A stretch of 31,829 nucleotides of DNA from Pusillimonas sp035515275 (GCF_035515275.1 NZ_DATJBQ010000002.1:1-31829), one strand, 5' to 3'. Positions 8,201-17,562 are shown, counted from the first letter of the stretch. The notes: generated from the letters alone by a model not told the origin. Translations and numbers: made by a program.

Positions 8201-8860
8201 ATGGATCCCGATTTTTGGCTTGAACGCTGGCGCGAAGGCCGCACCCATTTTCATCAGCAACAGGTGATGCCCCTGCTAAGCAAGCACTGGCCTGCGCTGC
8301 AAGTGCCCAAGGGCGCGCGCGTGCTGGTGCCATTGTGCGGAAAATCGCTGGACATGGCCTGGCTGGCTTCCGAAGGATATGAGGTGCTGGGTGTAGAGCT
8401 GTCATTACTGGCGGTAGAGCAGTTCTTCGACGAGCACGGCCTGAAGCCCCAACAACATGAGTCGGCTCAAGGCGTACATTACGTGGCCGGCGACATTGAA
8501 ATTATTTGCGGCGACATATTCAAACTGAATGCCTCCACCCTGGCCGGCTGTGCAGCCGTGTACGACCGTGCGGCGCTGATCGCGCTTCCCGCCGACATGC
8601 GTCAAGCCTATGTGCAGCACGTGTACGAGCAGTTGCCCGACGGCTGCGCCGGCTTGCTGATTACACTGGACTACCCCCAAGCGCAAATGGACGGCCCCCC
8701 GTTCTCGGTGCCCGATACCGAAGTGCAGACCTTGTTCTCGTCACGTACGCGGGCAATCGAGCTCGAACGGCGCGACATCCTGAAAGACGAAGACAAGTTT
8801 CTGCGTGCCGGGGTCAAACGCTTGCACACCGTGGTATATCGACTTCAGACGGGCGCGTAG
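8201..8860 (+). CDS. tpm: Thiopurine S-methyltransferase
   Basis: SAM-dependent methyltransferase of the TPMT family, 219 aa, the usual bacterial size. It methylates thiopurine sulfur and, in bacteria, has been tied to selenite and tellurite methylation and resistance. Seen: N-terminal FWLERWREGRTHFH, the SAM-binding VLVPLCGKSLDMAWLA (about residues 41-56) with the acidic GVELS strand end, YDRAALIALP and a C-terminal VYRL strand. AAGGA lies 8 bases upstream of the ATG. Divergent from mtfA, convergent with pagL. A single-gene unit by its orientation. Confidence 0.93.
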   Translation: MDPDFWLERWREGRTHFHQQQVMPLLSKHWPALQVPKGARVLVPLCGKSLDMAWLASEGYEVLGVELSLLAVEQFFDEHGLKPQQHESAQGVHYVAGDIEIICGDIFKLNASTLAGCAAVYDRAALIALPADMRQAYVQHVYEQLPDGCAGLLITLDYPQAQMDGPPFSVPDTEVQTLFSSRTRAIELERRDILKDEDKFLRAGVKRLHTVVYRLQTGA

Positions 8861-8929
8861 AGCTCGCCCGCCTTCAATCAGTGCCGGTACGCTAACGGCG
8901 GGCGTCTGGGCAGCACAACGCAACGCGGC

Positions 8930-8955
8930 CCGCTGGGGTAAGTACGCCCCAGCGG
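8930..8955. terminator. Hairpin between convergent tpm and pagL
   Basis: Perfect 9-bp inverted repeat CCGCTGGGG / CCCCAGCGG with an 8-base loop, lying between the convergent stop codons and 4 bases from the pagL stop. There is no U tract on either side, so it may act as a weak terminator or only protect 3' ends. Confidence 0.45.
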
Positions 8956-8959
8956 CTAC

Positions 8960-9562
8960 TTAGAAATGATAAGTGTAATGAGCCTCGACCAAGTCCAGAC
9001 CGGGATTAGGCCGCTTGATGCCTGCATTTGACACGTGTGTCCAACGCAGGCCGAAACGGTGCGCGCCGTTGACCACAAAGCCGCCGCCGACATGCGTTGT
9101 AAATTGAAATCGCGTGCTAAGTTCTTTGCCGGCAAAATCGGTTCGGCTAATTAAGGTGGGGCCCAAACCCGCCTCGAAGTAATAGGTGCTGCCCGGCCAC
9201 CAACGCAACGTCGGCACAATGGCCATATCCCACATGCTGTCGGGGTGCCGGTTGTCAGCCTTCCAGTAACCTACTCCGAAATCGACGTTAAGGTCGAGAC
9301 GACCGTTATTGGTAAAGGCGTGGCTCCAAAGCGGCGCGGTTGCGTAGGTTAGACCAAAACGCTGATATCTGGAATAGTAGCCATAGCTTAGCGCCAGCCC
9401 CTGACCCGGGGCCTGGGTAGCCGCCAGTGGGGTTTGCAGGCTTGAGCCGGCCATTTGAGTCTGCGCCACAGCCGAAGTGCCAAGCAGGGTCAATGCGGCC
9501 AGCACCAACAGCGAGCCCAACGTAAGGCGCAAGCCACGTTCAACAACTTGAGGGACGCCCAT
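8960..9562 (-). CDS. pagL: Lipid A 3-O-deacylase PagL
   Basis: Outer-membrane beta-barrel hydrolase (acyloxyacyl hydrolase family) that removes the 3-O acyl chain of lipid A, altering endotoxin activity. Seen: a signal peptide (hydrophobic LTLGSLLVLAALTLLGTSAVAQ), then alternating beta strands ending in a C-terminal aromatic (YTYHF), as expected for an OM barrel. The catalytic His-Ser pair is in RWTHVSNAGIKRPNPGLD near the C-terminus, with a nearby Glu in the last strand (LVEAHYTYHF). The mature size of about 165-170 residues is slightly above the usual 150. I chose the ATG at 9562 because AAGGG lies 9 bases before it; an in-frame GTG at 9571 would add three residues. Monocistronic by context. 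Confidence 0.9.
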   Translation of the reverse strand: MGVPQVVERGLRLTLGSLLVLAALTLLGTSAVAQTQMAGSSLQTPLAATQAPGQGLALSYGYYSRYQRFGLTYATAPLWSHAFTNNGRLDLNVDFGVGYWKADNRHPDSMWDMAIVPTLRWWPGSTYYFEAGLGPTLISRTDFAGKELSTRFQFTTHVGGGFVVNGAHRFGLRWTHVSNAGIKRPNPGLDLVEAHYTYHF

Positions 9563-9657
9563 TTTATTCACCCTTAGCGATGCGGATAACGGCCCTATTC
9601 AGCAAGCAACGTGCCGGCAACGCGGATACTGCCGTATGGCCTGCCCCTACACGCGCG

Positions 9658-9984
9658 TCAAAATGCGTCTACTTTCCATTCGTAGTCGACGGCTACCTCG
9701 CCCAATACGCGCAAGCGGGCCAAAGGGTCCATATCGAGCGCATCGAGCAGGCGTTGATTGAACCCTTCTAGCGTGGCCTTGGCGCGGTCGGCGAACTCTG
9801 GGTCGACCGCCTGATCTTCGTATTTAATGACATAAGTTTGCGCGGCGACCCCAACCACAAAATACAGACCTGCATTGTCGGGGTCGACTTTCATGAGTTC
9901 GAAAGCTTCTTTGAAAAAAACTTTAAATGAATCACTGCCGGATTCGGAACGCGCAAAGCGCTGGGTAATTTCTTTGAACGTCAT
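9658..9984 (-). CDS. Conserved-looking small protein of unknown function, 108 aa
   Basis: I do not recognise a family. The product (MTFKEITQRFARSESGSDSF...) is soluble, acidic and mainly helical, with no signal or membrane segment and no cysteine. A repeated amphipathic pattern around residues 15-55 (FKVFFKEAFELMKVDPDNAGLYF) and a C-terminal DYEW precede the stop. I chose the ATG at 9984: it has GGAG about 11 bases upstream, while the in-frame ATG at 10017 has none. It lies 95 bases upstream of pagL in the same direction, so shared transcription is possible but not shown. Confidence 0.7.
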   Translation of the reverse strand: MTFKEITQRFARSESGSDSFKVFFKEAFELMKVDPDNAGLYFVVGVAAQTYVIKYEDQAVDPEFADRAKATLEGFNQRLLDALDMDPLARLRVLGEVAVDYEWKVDAF

Positions 9985-10065
9985 GGGTTGATGACTCCAC
10001 TTCAAGACAAACTGCATGCCATCGAGTAGCTACATCCGTTTACTAACGGCGCACCTACCCTAAAC

Positions 10066-10089
10066 AATAATAATAAACGGCTTACGCCG
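10066..10089 (-). terminator. Weak terminator-like hairpin after the XRE regulator
   Basis: On the minus strand a 4-bp stem CGGC/GCCG with a GTAA loop is followed by TTTATTATTATTG. It lies about 50 bases beyond the stop of the XRE gene and before the small unknown gene. The stem is short, so efficiency is doubtful. Confidence 0.3.
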
Positions 10090-10137
10090 GTCGCGCAGCG
10101 GGCCAGGCGCCGCAAGGAATGCGCGCTTTCATCCGCC

Positions 10138-11037
10138 TTAAAAGCCGGCCAGCAACTGCCGCAGATGGCGAGCGCCGGTTTTACCTTTATACGCATGACG
10201 CCATAACTTGGAGATCATGTTCTCGTACAGCTTGAGCGCCTGGGGTGACTCGGTAACCGTAGCAATACCGTTGCGTACATTGGGCAGTTCACCCAATCTG
10301 AACGGGCTGACAGCCAGCGCTTTTTTGCGGCCCATGGTGAACACCTGAAACGTGGATGCGGGCATGGTGTCGTCCACCAGCGCTATCTGAACGTGCAGAG
10401 GCTCGTTTTCCATCAGCTCGGCCATGTGCTCGACTTCGGCACGAGCGGCTTTCTGGCGCGCCTTGCGAGTGCGTGCAGGCAGGTCAGCCCGCCCCACCAG
10501 GCCGTTATGCAAAAAACGTTCAAGCTCGCGCAAGCCCACCAGGCTGATCAGGTGTGGACGCCGTTGCTCGAACAAGGCCTTGCGCTCGGCGATCAGGTTG
10601 ATCAGGTCGTCGACCTTATTTTGCTTGAGACCGCCACTGATATCGCTCGAAGAGGCTTCAAGCAGCATCGAGCGCATGTGCTCGAGATACTGGTCGGAAG
10701 TTAGCAGCAAGGAAACCGGCTCGAAGTGTGCAAAGATACGGTCCGACTTTTGTTCGAGCTGGCGCATGCGCTCGAACAGGCCCAGCGCGTTCGAGTAATA
10801 CTCGACCTCGACCCCCAGCAAAGAGGCCAACGAGGTGTCAAGCAAGTGTGCCAGGCGCTCGAGCATCTCGATCTTGACGATCTCGCCCTTTTCCATGCGA
10901 TACACCACGGCACGCGACACTTCAAGACGTTCGGCGACGTCTTCGGCCTGCAGGCCGGCTCCGACCCGGTAGGCTCTTAAACGATTGCCCAGGGCCGCAT
11001 AATCGATAGACGACTTAAATGGGCGAGCGGAACTCAT
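10138..11037 (-). CDS. XRE-family transcriptional regulator with a C-terminal sensor-like region
   Basis: DNA-binding regulator, 299 aa. Seen: an N-terminal Cro/C1-type helix-turn-helix (about residues 13-75: LGNRLRAYRVGAGLQAEDVAERLEVSRAVVYRMEKGEI, then LLDTSLASLLGV), a helical linker, and a C-terminal mixed region (about 215-299; HVQIALVDDTMPASTFQVFTMG...) of unknown ligand specificity. Its ATG overlaps the stop of the OPRT-like gene by 4 bases (ATGA), so the two are translationally coupled. It is the last gene after the orotate-type catabolic set, which suggests it controls that set, perhaps with the OPRT-like protein as partner; this is inference. No operator can be assigned to it with certainty. 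Confidence 0.85.
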   Translation of the reverse strand: MSSARPFKSSIDYAALGNRLRAYRVGAGLQAEDVAERLEVSRAVVYRMEKGEIVKIEMLERLAHLLDTSLASLLGVEVEYYSNALGLFERMRQLEQKSDRIFAHFEPVSLLLTSDQYLEHMRSMLLEASSSDISGGLKQNKVDDLINLIAERKALFEQRRPHLISLVGLRELERFLHNGLVGRADLPARTRKARQKAARAEVEHMAELMENEPLHVQIALVDDTMPASTFQVFTMGRKKALAVSPFRLGELPNVRNGIATVTESPQALKLYENMISKLWRHAYKGKTGARHLRQLLAGF

Positions 11038-11726
11038 TTGGGCGGCACCACATCCGAATAAGAGGCTCGTCCGCCACGCCTCGCCGACCAGGCCGCCGGG
11101 TCGCGAAGAAACTCGGCCAATTCATTGAGCTCGTGTGCAGAAAAATCGTTGCGCTGTTGCGCAACGGCCAGGATGTCGCGCCAGGTGGCCAGTGAATGAA
11201 CCCTGACCCCCAGCGGGCCCAACAACTGTTGGGTTGGAAAAGTAGCATAGTCGAACACGATGAACAGGTCTTGAACCTGAACATTGCTGGCGGCCAACGC
11301 CTGGCAAAACCGCAACTTGGACTGCCCGCCGGCCATCATGTCGTCAACCAGCAGCACCTTTGATCCGGGCTTGAGCACGCCTTCGATCTGGCTTTGACCC
11401 ACTTGCTTCTTGCGCACGTATTGAAGCGGAAGATCAAGCGCCTCGGCCAGCCATGCAGCCAGGGCGATGCCGCTGGCCTCGCCCCCCACCACTGACTCGA
11501 CTCCGTCAAGCGCGCCTCGGGCCTGAAGCATCGCCTGGGCGCGTTTGATCAGGTCGCGACGCAAGGCCGGAAACGAAATAAGGCGTCGACAGTCGATATA
11601 GACAGGGCTGGCCCAACCCGAAGGCAAGCGAAAAGGCTCGTCGGTACGCGCGGTGACGCAGCCTGCGTCGAGCAACGCGGCTGCAACGGTCTTAGCGTCG
11701 GTATCAGGCGTAGGCTGCATGGTCAC
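11034..11726 (-). CDS. Orotate phosphoribosyltransferase-like protein with a shortened catalytic loop
   Basis: Type I phosphoribosyltransferase fold of the PyrE family, 230 aa; PyrE joins orotate and PRPP to give OMP. Seen: RLPSGWASPVYIDCRRL (about 33-49, orotate side), GGEASGIALAAWL, and the PRPP loop VLLVDDMMAGGQSK (about 124-137). Odd: the mobile catalytic loop reads YVRKKQVGQSQIEG, about three residues shorter than typical PyrE (RKEAKDHGEGGNLVG in enteric OPRT) and without the lysine and histidine equivalent to K103 and H105. It may be a poor enzyme, an orotate/PRPP sensor, or active by another arrangement. Start: GTG at 11726 with GGAG 5 bases before; an ATG at 11720 is also possible. 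It follows aspA by 37 bases and overlaps the XRE gene. Confidence 0.82.
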   Translation of the reverse strand: MTMQPTPDTDAKTVAAALLDAGCVTARTDEPFRLPSGWASPVYIDCRRLISFPALRRDLIKRAQAMLQARGALDGVESVVGGEASGIALAAWLAEALDLPLQYVRKKQVGQSQIEGVLKPGSKVLLVDDMMAGGQSKLRFCQALAASNVQVQDLFIVFDYATFPTQQLLGPLGVRVHSLATWRDILAVAQQRNDFSAHELNELAEFLRDPAAWSARRGGRASYSDVVPPK

Positions 11727-11763
11727 GGGGTCTCCAGGCTGTTCAAGTGGGGCTTAGCGCCGA

Positions 11764-13221
<1,458 letters not shown>

Positions 13222-13230
13222 TATTTTCCT

Positions 13231-14487
13231 TCAGATAATTTGGTATAGGGCGTCGGCCAACACCTGCGCGCCCAACATGAAATCGTCGATCTCCATTGCT
13301 TCGTGAGGGTTGTGTGAACCATGCTGGTTACGCACAAAAAGCATGCCGCTAGGAACTCCGGCATTGGCGAACAGGGATGCATCATGCCCTGCGCCACTAG
13401 GAATTACCTCGTAGGGCACGCCGCGCTCTTCACAAACTTTGGATAAAAAATCACAGATTTTACCGTCCATAGTAGCCGGTTCGCTATAGACACGTCGATC
13501 AAAATTGAATTTAACGCCCCGTTCGCGGCTGATGGCCGAGCACTCGGCACGCATCAATTGGTAGAAGGCTTCAAGCGTATCGGTACTTTTACTGCGCGCT
13601 TCGAGGCTGAAACTGACCCGGCCCGGAATGCGCGAAATTGAATGCTCGGCCGGGTCGGTCTGGACAATGCCGGCGGTTACCACCAGGTCGGTGCCGCGTT
13701 CGAGCAACACTCGCCAGTGCTCGTCCAGCCGCATGATCAGGTCAGAGACGGCAAACATGGCGTCGTGGCGCAGCCATCGGGGCACCACCCCCGAATGCTG
13801 GGCATCGCCCAGGCACTCGATGCGGTTATGACGGATATTGCCGCGTATGCCCGACACCACGGCCACAGGCAGCTCGCGGGCCACCATGACCGGGCCTTGC
13901 TCGATGTGCAGCTCTATATAGGCCTTGATCAGGCCCAGGTCGACCAGCACTTCCTGATTGGATATGGCCGACACGTCGGCGCCGGCCCGCTCCATATACT
14001 GCGCAAGCGTGTCGCCCGTGCTGCGTTGGGTCAGCGCAAGGTCTTCGGCGCTTAGTTTTCCAAACAATGCGCTGGAACCCATATAGGCCTTGCCAAACCA
14101 GGCGCTTTCTTCGCCCCGAAACGCCACAACGCGCAAGGGCAGCGGCTTGGTTGCACCTTCGCGCTGGTGTGCGATAAGGCACAGCAGCCCGGCCACCACC
14201 CCCGCGAGACCGTCGTAATTACCGCCCTGGGGCACGGAATCAATGTGCGAGCCCACCCACACCGCAGGTTCATCAGGCGCCAGATTGGGGGGGCTGAACA
14301 CTATATTGGCCGCACGGTCGACCTGTACCAGCAAGCCTTCGGTTTCAGCCAGACGGGTAAGGTAGTCGCCGGCCGCCGACTCGCCCTCGCCGTAGCTGGC
14401 ACGGGTAACCCCCACGCCGTCAAACGAGAGATCACGAATGTCGTTGAAGATTTTTTCGGCAAGATCGCGCAACGGCATAAGGTCCAT
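13231..14487 (-). CDS. M20-family N-carbamoyl-L-amino acid amidohydrolase (candidate ureidosuccinase)
   Basis: Zn/Mn-dependent hydrolase of the allantoate amidohydrolase / N-carbamoyl amino acid hydrolase group, 418 aa, normal length; it splits N-carbamoyl compounds into amino acid, CO2 and ammonia. Seen metal-site motifs: GSHIDSVPQGGNYDG (His81, Asp92), FRGEES (Glu126-127), ELHIEQG (His194) and C-terminal GSHNPHEAM. The lid domain begins about residue 215, with SGVVPRWLRHDA in the position where substrate is bound in relatives. It sits 15 bases after the dihydroorotate dehydrogenase gene and 9 bases before aspartase. That placement makes N-carbamoyl-L-aspartate the best guess for substrate; N-carbamoyl-beta-alanine or allantoate are alternatives the sequence alone cannot exclude. 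Confidence 0.87.
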   Translation of the reverse strand: MDLMPLRDLAEKIFNDIRDLSFDGVGVTRASYGEGESAAGDYLTRLAETEGLLVQVDRAANIVFSPPNLAPDEPAVWVGSHIDSVPQGGNYDGLAGVVAGLLCLIAHQREGATKPLPLRVVAFRGEESAWFGKAYMGSSALFGKLSAEDLALTQRSTGDTLAQYMERAGADVSAISNQEVLVDLGLIKAYIELHIEQGPVMVARELPVAVVSGIRGNIRHNRIECLGDAQHSGVVPRWLRHDAMFAVSDLIMRLDEHWRVLLERGTDLVVTAGIVQTDPAEHSISRIPGRVSFSLEARSKSTDTLEAFYQLMRAECSAISRERGVKFNFDRRVYSEPATMDGKICDFLSKVCEERGVPYEVIPSGAGHDASLFANAGVPSGMLFVRNQHGSHNPHEAMEIDDFMLGAQVLADALYQII

Positions 14488-14502
14488 GGCGGTTTCCTGC
14501 CT

Positions 14503-15453
14503 TCAACCCGACTGCTGCGCAAAGCGCAGCCAACGGTCAGTGAGCTGGCGATCGAGTTTGACGGCACCAATCAGTTCGTTGATGTCGGCGACGCCGGTTT
14601 CGTCGCAATAAGCATGCAGGCCGTCGATGATTTTTTGCATGACGCCCGGGTCAATGAACGACGCCGTGCCTACCTGTACGGCCGAGGCGCCGGCCAGCAT
14701 GAACTCGACCGCGTCCTCGGCTGTGCAGATTCCGCCGCAACCCACAATGGGTATGTGAACGCTGCGGTAGCACTGGTGCACCATGCGCAACGCCACCGGC
14801 TTGATGGCCGGACCCGAAAGCCCGCCCATGACGTTGCCAAGCTTGGGCTTGCGCGTACGCACGTCGATCGACATGCCCAACAGGGTGTTCCCCATGACGA
14901 TGCCGTCGGCGCCCGCTTCTTCAGCCGCCTTGGCCACCACGGCCACATTCGAGGCATTGGGCGTCAGCTTGGCCCAAAAGATGTGGCCGGTGTTGCGGCG
15001 AATGGCACTGACCGCCTTGTAGGTCGTGTCTGGATCCATGGCAAAGGCCATGCCGTCGGCCTCCAGATTGGGGCACGAAATATTGGCTTCGATTACCGCC
15101 ACTTCGGGCAAGGACATTTCGGCAACCGCCCGGGCGAATTCGTCTACGGTATCGGCGGAAATGGACACGACTACCGGCGTATCGTAGCGGGTATAAGGCG
15201 GCAGGACCTCGCGCCGGTAGTAGTCGAGCCCCTTGCTGGGTATGCCAATTGAATTGAGCATGCCACTAGCCGTTTCCGCCACCCGAGGCGTGGGGTTGCC
15301 CGCCCTGCTTTTGGGCGACACGCTTTTTATGACCAGGGCGCCCAGCTTGTTGAAGTCAAGCGCCTCGGAATACTCGATGGCGAAACAACCCGAGGCCGGC
15401 ATGACCGGGTTGCGCAGGTTCAGGTCTCCGACCTTGACATTCAACTTAGCCAA
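14503..15453 (-). CDS. pyrD: Class 1B dihydroorotate dehydrogenase catalytic subunit (PyrDB type)
   Basis: FMN-binding TIM-barrel enzyme interconverting dihydroorotate and orotate, 316 aa (Lactococcus PyrDB about 311). Seen: N-terminal NPVMPASGCF, IKSVSPKSRAGNPTPRVAE (FMN/orotate), EANISCPN with catalytic Cys127 as in class 1 (class 2 has Ser), NTLLGMSIDVRTRKPKLGN, GGLSGPAIKPVALRMVHQ and AGASAVQVGTASF. Class 1B pairs with a PyrK subunit and uses NAD(H); the PyrK gene lies directly upstream. I chose TTG at 15453: it overlaps the pyrK stop by 8 bases and has GGAGAGG 6 bases before it; longer frames only shadow pyrK. Most proteobacteria make pyrimidines with class 2 quinone-linked PyrD, so this enzyme probably runs in the reductive, catabolic direction (inference). 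Confidence 0.92.
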   Translation of the reverse strand: MAKLNVKVGDLNLRNPVMPASGCFAIEYSEALDFNKLGALVIKSVSPKSRAGNPTPRVAETASGMLNSIGIPSKGLDYYRREVLPPYTRYDTPVVVSISADTVDEFARAVAEMSLPEVAVIEANISCPNLEADGMAFAMDPDTTYKAVSAIRRNTGHIFWAKLTPNASNVAVVAKAAEEAGADGIVMGNTLLGMSIDVRTRKPKLGNVMGGLSGPAIKPVALRMVHQCYRSVHIPIVGCGGICTAEDAVEFMLAGASAVQVGTASFIDPGVMQKIIDGLHAYCDETGVADINELIGAVKLDRQLTDRWLRFAQQSG

Positions 15454-16306
15454 ACTCGACCTCTCCGACGACGTTGCGAATAGAAAACACCGGGCCTTCG
15501 CGGCAAACGCGCAAAAACTGTTTGTCGCCCGCCTCGGTATCGAACAGGCGCACACAAGACAGGCAAACGCCCATGCCGCAGGCCATACGCTGCTCCATGG
15601 CCACCTGGCCGAGCAGAGCGGGGTGGTCTTGCAGCACGCGCTGCAACAGCATGAGCAGACGGTGCGAGCCACAGGTATACACCGCGTCGTGGGGCTGTTG
15701 CTTTAACAAGCGGCGTATCAAAGCCTCAACCGCTTCGACTTCGGACGTTCCGTCACTGTCGTACACGCAATGCACGTCGGCCGATGCACCCCGCAGAAAT
15801 TCGTCGCGCATCAGATCTTTGGGTGCCCGCGCCGACATCACGGCGGTAATGGCCACCCCATTGGCCGCCGCCATTTTTATCAGCGGTGCCATGGTGGCTA
15901 GCCCCACCCCGCGGGCCACCACCATAATGCGTCTGAAGCCCGCATCAAGCCGGAAGGTATTGCCCAGCGGGCCGACCACATCCATGTGGTCACCTACCGA
16001 AAGGCCGGACAAAGCGCGGGTGCCCAAGCCCGTAACGTTGTACAAAAACTCAAGCGTTTCCGGCTCGGGGCCCATGCCGTAAACGCTCATGGGGCGCAGC
16101 AAAAACGGCTGAAGGTCGTCGTTGACCGGGCATTTCAACTGATAGAACTGGCCCGGCCGGGTGGCTTGCGCCACATTGCCCGGCGCGCGCAAGCGCAAGT
16201 ACTTATAACGGTCATTGACCCAGCGGTGCTCAACCACCTCGCAACGATGCGAGGCCACCTGGTCGGCATTGCGCTGGAAGCCTTCGGCGTGCGTCGTTGC
16301 CTGCAT
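15446..16306 (-). CDS. pyrK: PyrK-like electron-transfer subunit of dihydroorotate dehydrogenase
   Basis: FAD and [2Fe-2S] protein of the ferredoxin-NADP reductase superfamily that links NAD(H) to the FMN of PyrDB; 286 aa, a little longer than the usual 250-262. Seen: FAD motif FLLRPMSVYG (about 68-77), GLGTRALSGLSVGDHMDVVGPLGNTF, NAD-binding VVARGVGLATMAPLI (about 129-143), and a C-terminal cluster motif with Cys243, Cys248, Cys251 and Cys268 (C-x4-C-x2-C-x16-C), the PyrK arrangement. The start ATG overlaps the transporter stop (TAATG), and its own stop overlaps the start of pyrD, so three genes are translationally chained. An N-terminal extension of about 20 residues has no obvious role. 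Confidence 0.92.
   Translation of the reverse strand: MQATTHAEGFQRNADQVASHRCEVVEHRWVNDRYKYLRLRAPGNVAQATRPGQFYQLKCPVNDDLQPFLLRPMSVYGMGPEPETLEFLYNVTGLGTRALSGLSVGDHMDVVGPLGNTFRLDAGFRRIMVVARGVGLATMAPLIKMAAANGVAITAVMSARAPKDLMRDEFLRGASADVHCVYDSDGTSEVEAVEALIRRLLKQQPHDAVYTCGSHRLLMLLQRVLQDHPALLGQVAMEQRMACGMGVCLSCVRLFDTEAGDKQFLRVCREGPVFSIRNVVGEVEFG
15460..15466 (-). promoter_or_regulatory. Ribosome binding site fixing the pyrD TTG start
   Basis: On the minus strand GGAGAGG stands 6 bases before TTG (15453), inside the last codons of pyrK. No ATG or GTG in that frame has a comparable site, so this decides the start. Confidence 0.75.
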
Positions 16307-17550
16307 TATTCGAGCTCCACACCCTTGAGTTCGGGAATCAGGAAGATCGTGGCCAGCATGTCAAGAACATAAATGGACGCCAACAGGGCAATGGCCACGT
16401 GGAAGGAGTAGGTCATGGCAAGTGCACCCACCACCACGGGGCCGAAGCCGCCGATGGCGCGACCGATATTGAACAGCACGTTTTGTGCGGTGGCGCGGGC
16501 TGCAGTGGGATACGCTTCGGAAATCAGCGCACCGTAGCCGCCCAGCATGCCATTAACGAACACGCCCATCAGGGCGCCCGCCCACAACATCGTGGTGGGG
16601 TCGGTCAGCTGCGAGTAGTACAAAACCATGACCACGGCGCCCGCCTGAAACATGAGGAAACTGGGTTTGCGGCCGATGCGGTCGGCCAGCTGGCCGAACA
16701 CCCAGATACCGGCGGCCATGCCCAGAATGGTTACCGACGTCCACATGGCGGATTTGGTCAGGGTAAAGCCCAGCTCGGTGGACAGATAGCTGGGCATCCA
16801 GATCATGATGCCGTAGTACCCAAAGTTTTGAACACCGCACAAAATAATGATGCCGATGCTGACCTTGGTGGTTTCTTTGTCTTTGACCAGCAATTTGAAC
16901 GAACGGCCCAGCGCGCCCTTTTCTTTGGCCTTGCACACAAAAACTTCGGGCTCATGCAGGCGGGCGCGAATGTACCAGGCGACAAAAGCCGGAATCACAC
17001 CCACCAGGAACATGCCTCGCCAGCCGATATGCGGCAACAGCAATGGGGTGAGTAATGCCGCAGCCAGTACCCCGGCCTGCCAACCCAGCGCCACGTAAGA
17101 GGAAACCCGGGCCCGGTGCTTGGCCGGCCAGGCCTCGGCCGCCAGAGCCATGCCGATGCCGAACTCGCCGCCCAGCCCGACACCGGCGATGGTGCGATAG
17201 ATGAGTAGGTCCCAGTAGCCTTGCGCGAACGCACAAAGGCCGGTAAAGACCGCAAACAGCACGATGGTCCAGGTAAGCACCCGTACCCGACCGTAGTAAT
17301 CGCTGAGCGAACCAAAAATAATGCCGCCCGCCACCGCACCGATCAAGGTCCAGGTGACCAGCGAGCCCGCCTGGCTGGGGTTAAGTGCGAGCTCAGCCGA
17401 AATAGCCGCCAGCATGAAACCCAGAATAAGCAGGTCGAAACCGTCCATGGCGTAGCCAACGGCCGAACCGGCCAGCGCCTTCCAGCCGTATGTGGTGACT
17501 TTATCTTTACTGGCGCCGGCGGGTGGCGCTGCTTCGGTCTGTGCGTGCAC
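16306..17550 (-). CDS. MFS transporter, aromatic acid:H+ symporter (AAHS) type; candidate orotate importer
   Basis: Twelve-helix inner-membrane permease, 414 aa. Seen: YAMDGFDLLILGFMLAAI in helix 1 (the D-G-F-D pattern of AAHS carriers), GSLSDYYGRVRVL in loop 2-3, GVGLGGEFGIGMALAAEAWPAKHR, and GQLADRIGRKPSFL in the second half. I chose GTG at 17550 because AGGAG lies 7 bases before it; the longer frame from 17607 adds 19 basic residues and has no such site. It is the first gene of the catabolic operon and its stop overlaps pyrK (TAATG). AAHS carriers take up small aromatic carboxylates; orotate is a heteroaromatic carboxylate, so orotate uptake is my inference from the operon. Benzoylformate or benzoate, from the neighbouring cluster, is the main alternative. 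Confidence 0.87.
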   Translation of the reverse strand: MHAQTEAAPPAGASKDKVTTYGWKALAGSAVGYAMDGFDLLILGFMLAAISAELALNPSQAGSLVTWTLIGAVAGGIIFGSLSDYYGRVRVLTWTIVLFAVFTGLCAFAQGYWDLLIYRTIAGVGLGGEFGIGMALAAEAWPAKHRARVSSYVALGWQAGVLAAALLTPLLLPHIGWRGMFLVGVIPAFVAWYIRARLHEPEVFVCKAKEKGALGRSFKLLVKDKETTKVSIGIIILCGVQNFGYYGIMIWMPSYLSTELGFTLTKSAMWTSVTILGMAAGIWVFGQLADRIGRKPSFLMFQAGAVVMVLYYSQLTDPTTMLWAGALMGVFVNGMLGGYGALISEAYPTAARATAQNVLFNIGRAIGGFGPVVVGALAMTYSFHVAIALLASIYVLDMLATIFLIPELKGVELE

Positions 17551-17557
17551 GGTCTTG

Positions 17558-17562
17558 CTCCT
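17558..17562 (-). promoter_or_regulatory. Ribosome binding site fixing the AAHS transporter GTG start
   Basis: AGGAG on the minus strand, 7 bases before the GTG at 17550. The upstream in-frame GTG at 17607 lacks any such site and overlaps a palindrome. Confidence 0.65.

Noticed and set aside
14167..15252. 361-codon open frame on the plus strand across the M20 and pyrD genes
   Set aside because: Spans two well-supported genes on the opposite strand and has no domain or ribosome site.
15454..15672. 73-codon N-terminal extension of pyrD beginning at GTG
   Set aside because: The extension is Cys/Ser/Arg-rich and is pyrK read in another frame; the TTG at 15453 has a proper ribosome site and gives the normal N-terminus.
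14503..16306. PreA/PreT dihydropyrimidine dehydrogenase (uracil reductive pathway)
   Set aside because: The catalytic subunit has PyrDB features and lacks the C-terminal ferredoxin domain of PreA; the partner has the PyrK FAD and [2Fe-2S] layout; aspartase fits N-carbamoyl-aspartate rather than N-carbamoyl-beta-alanine.
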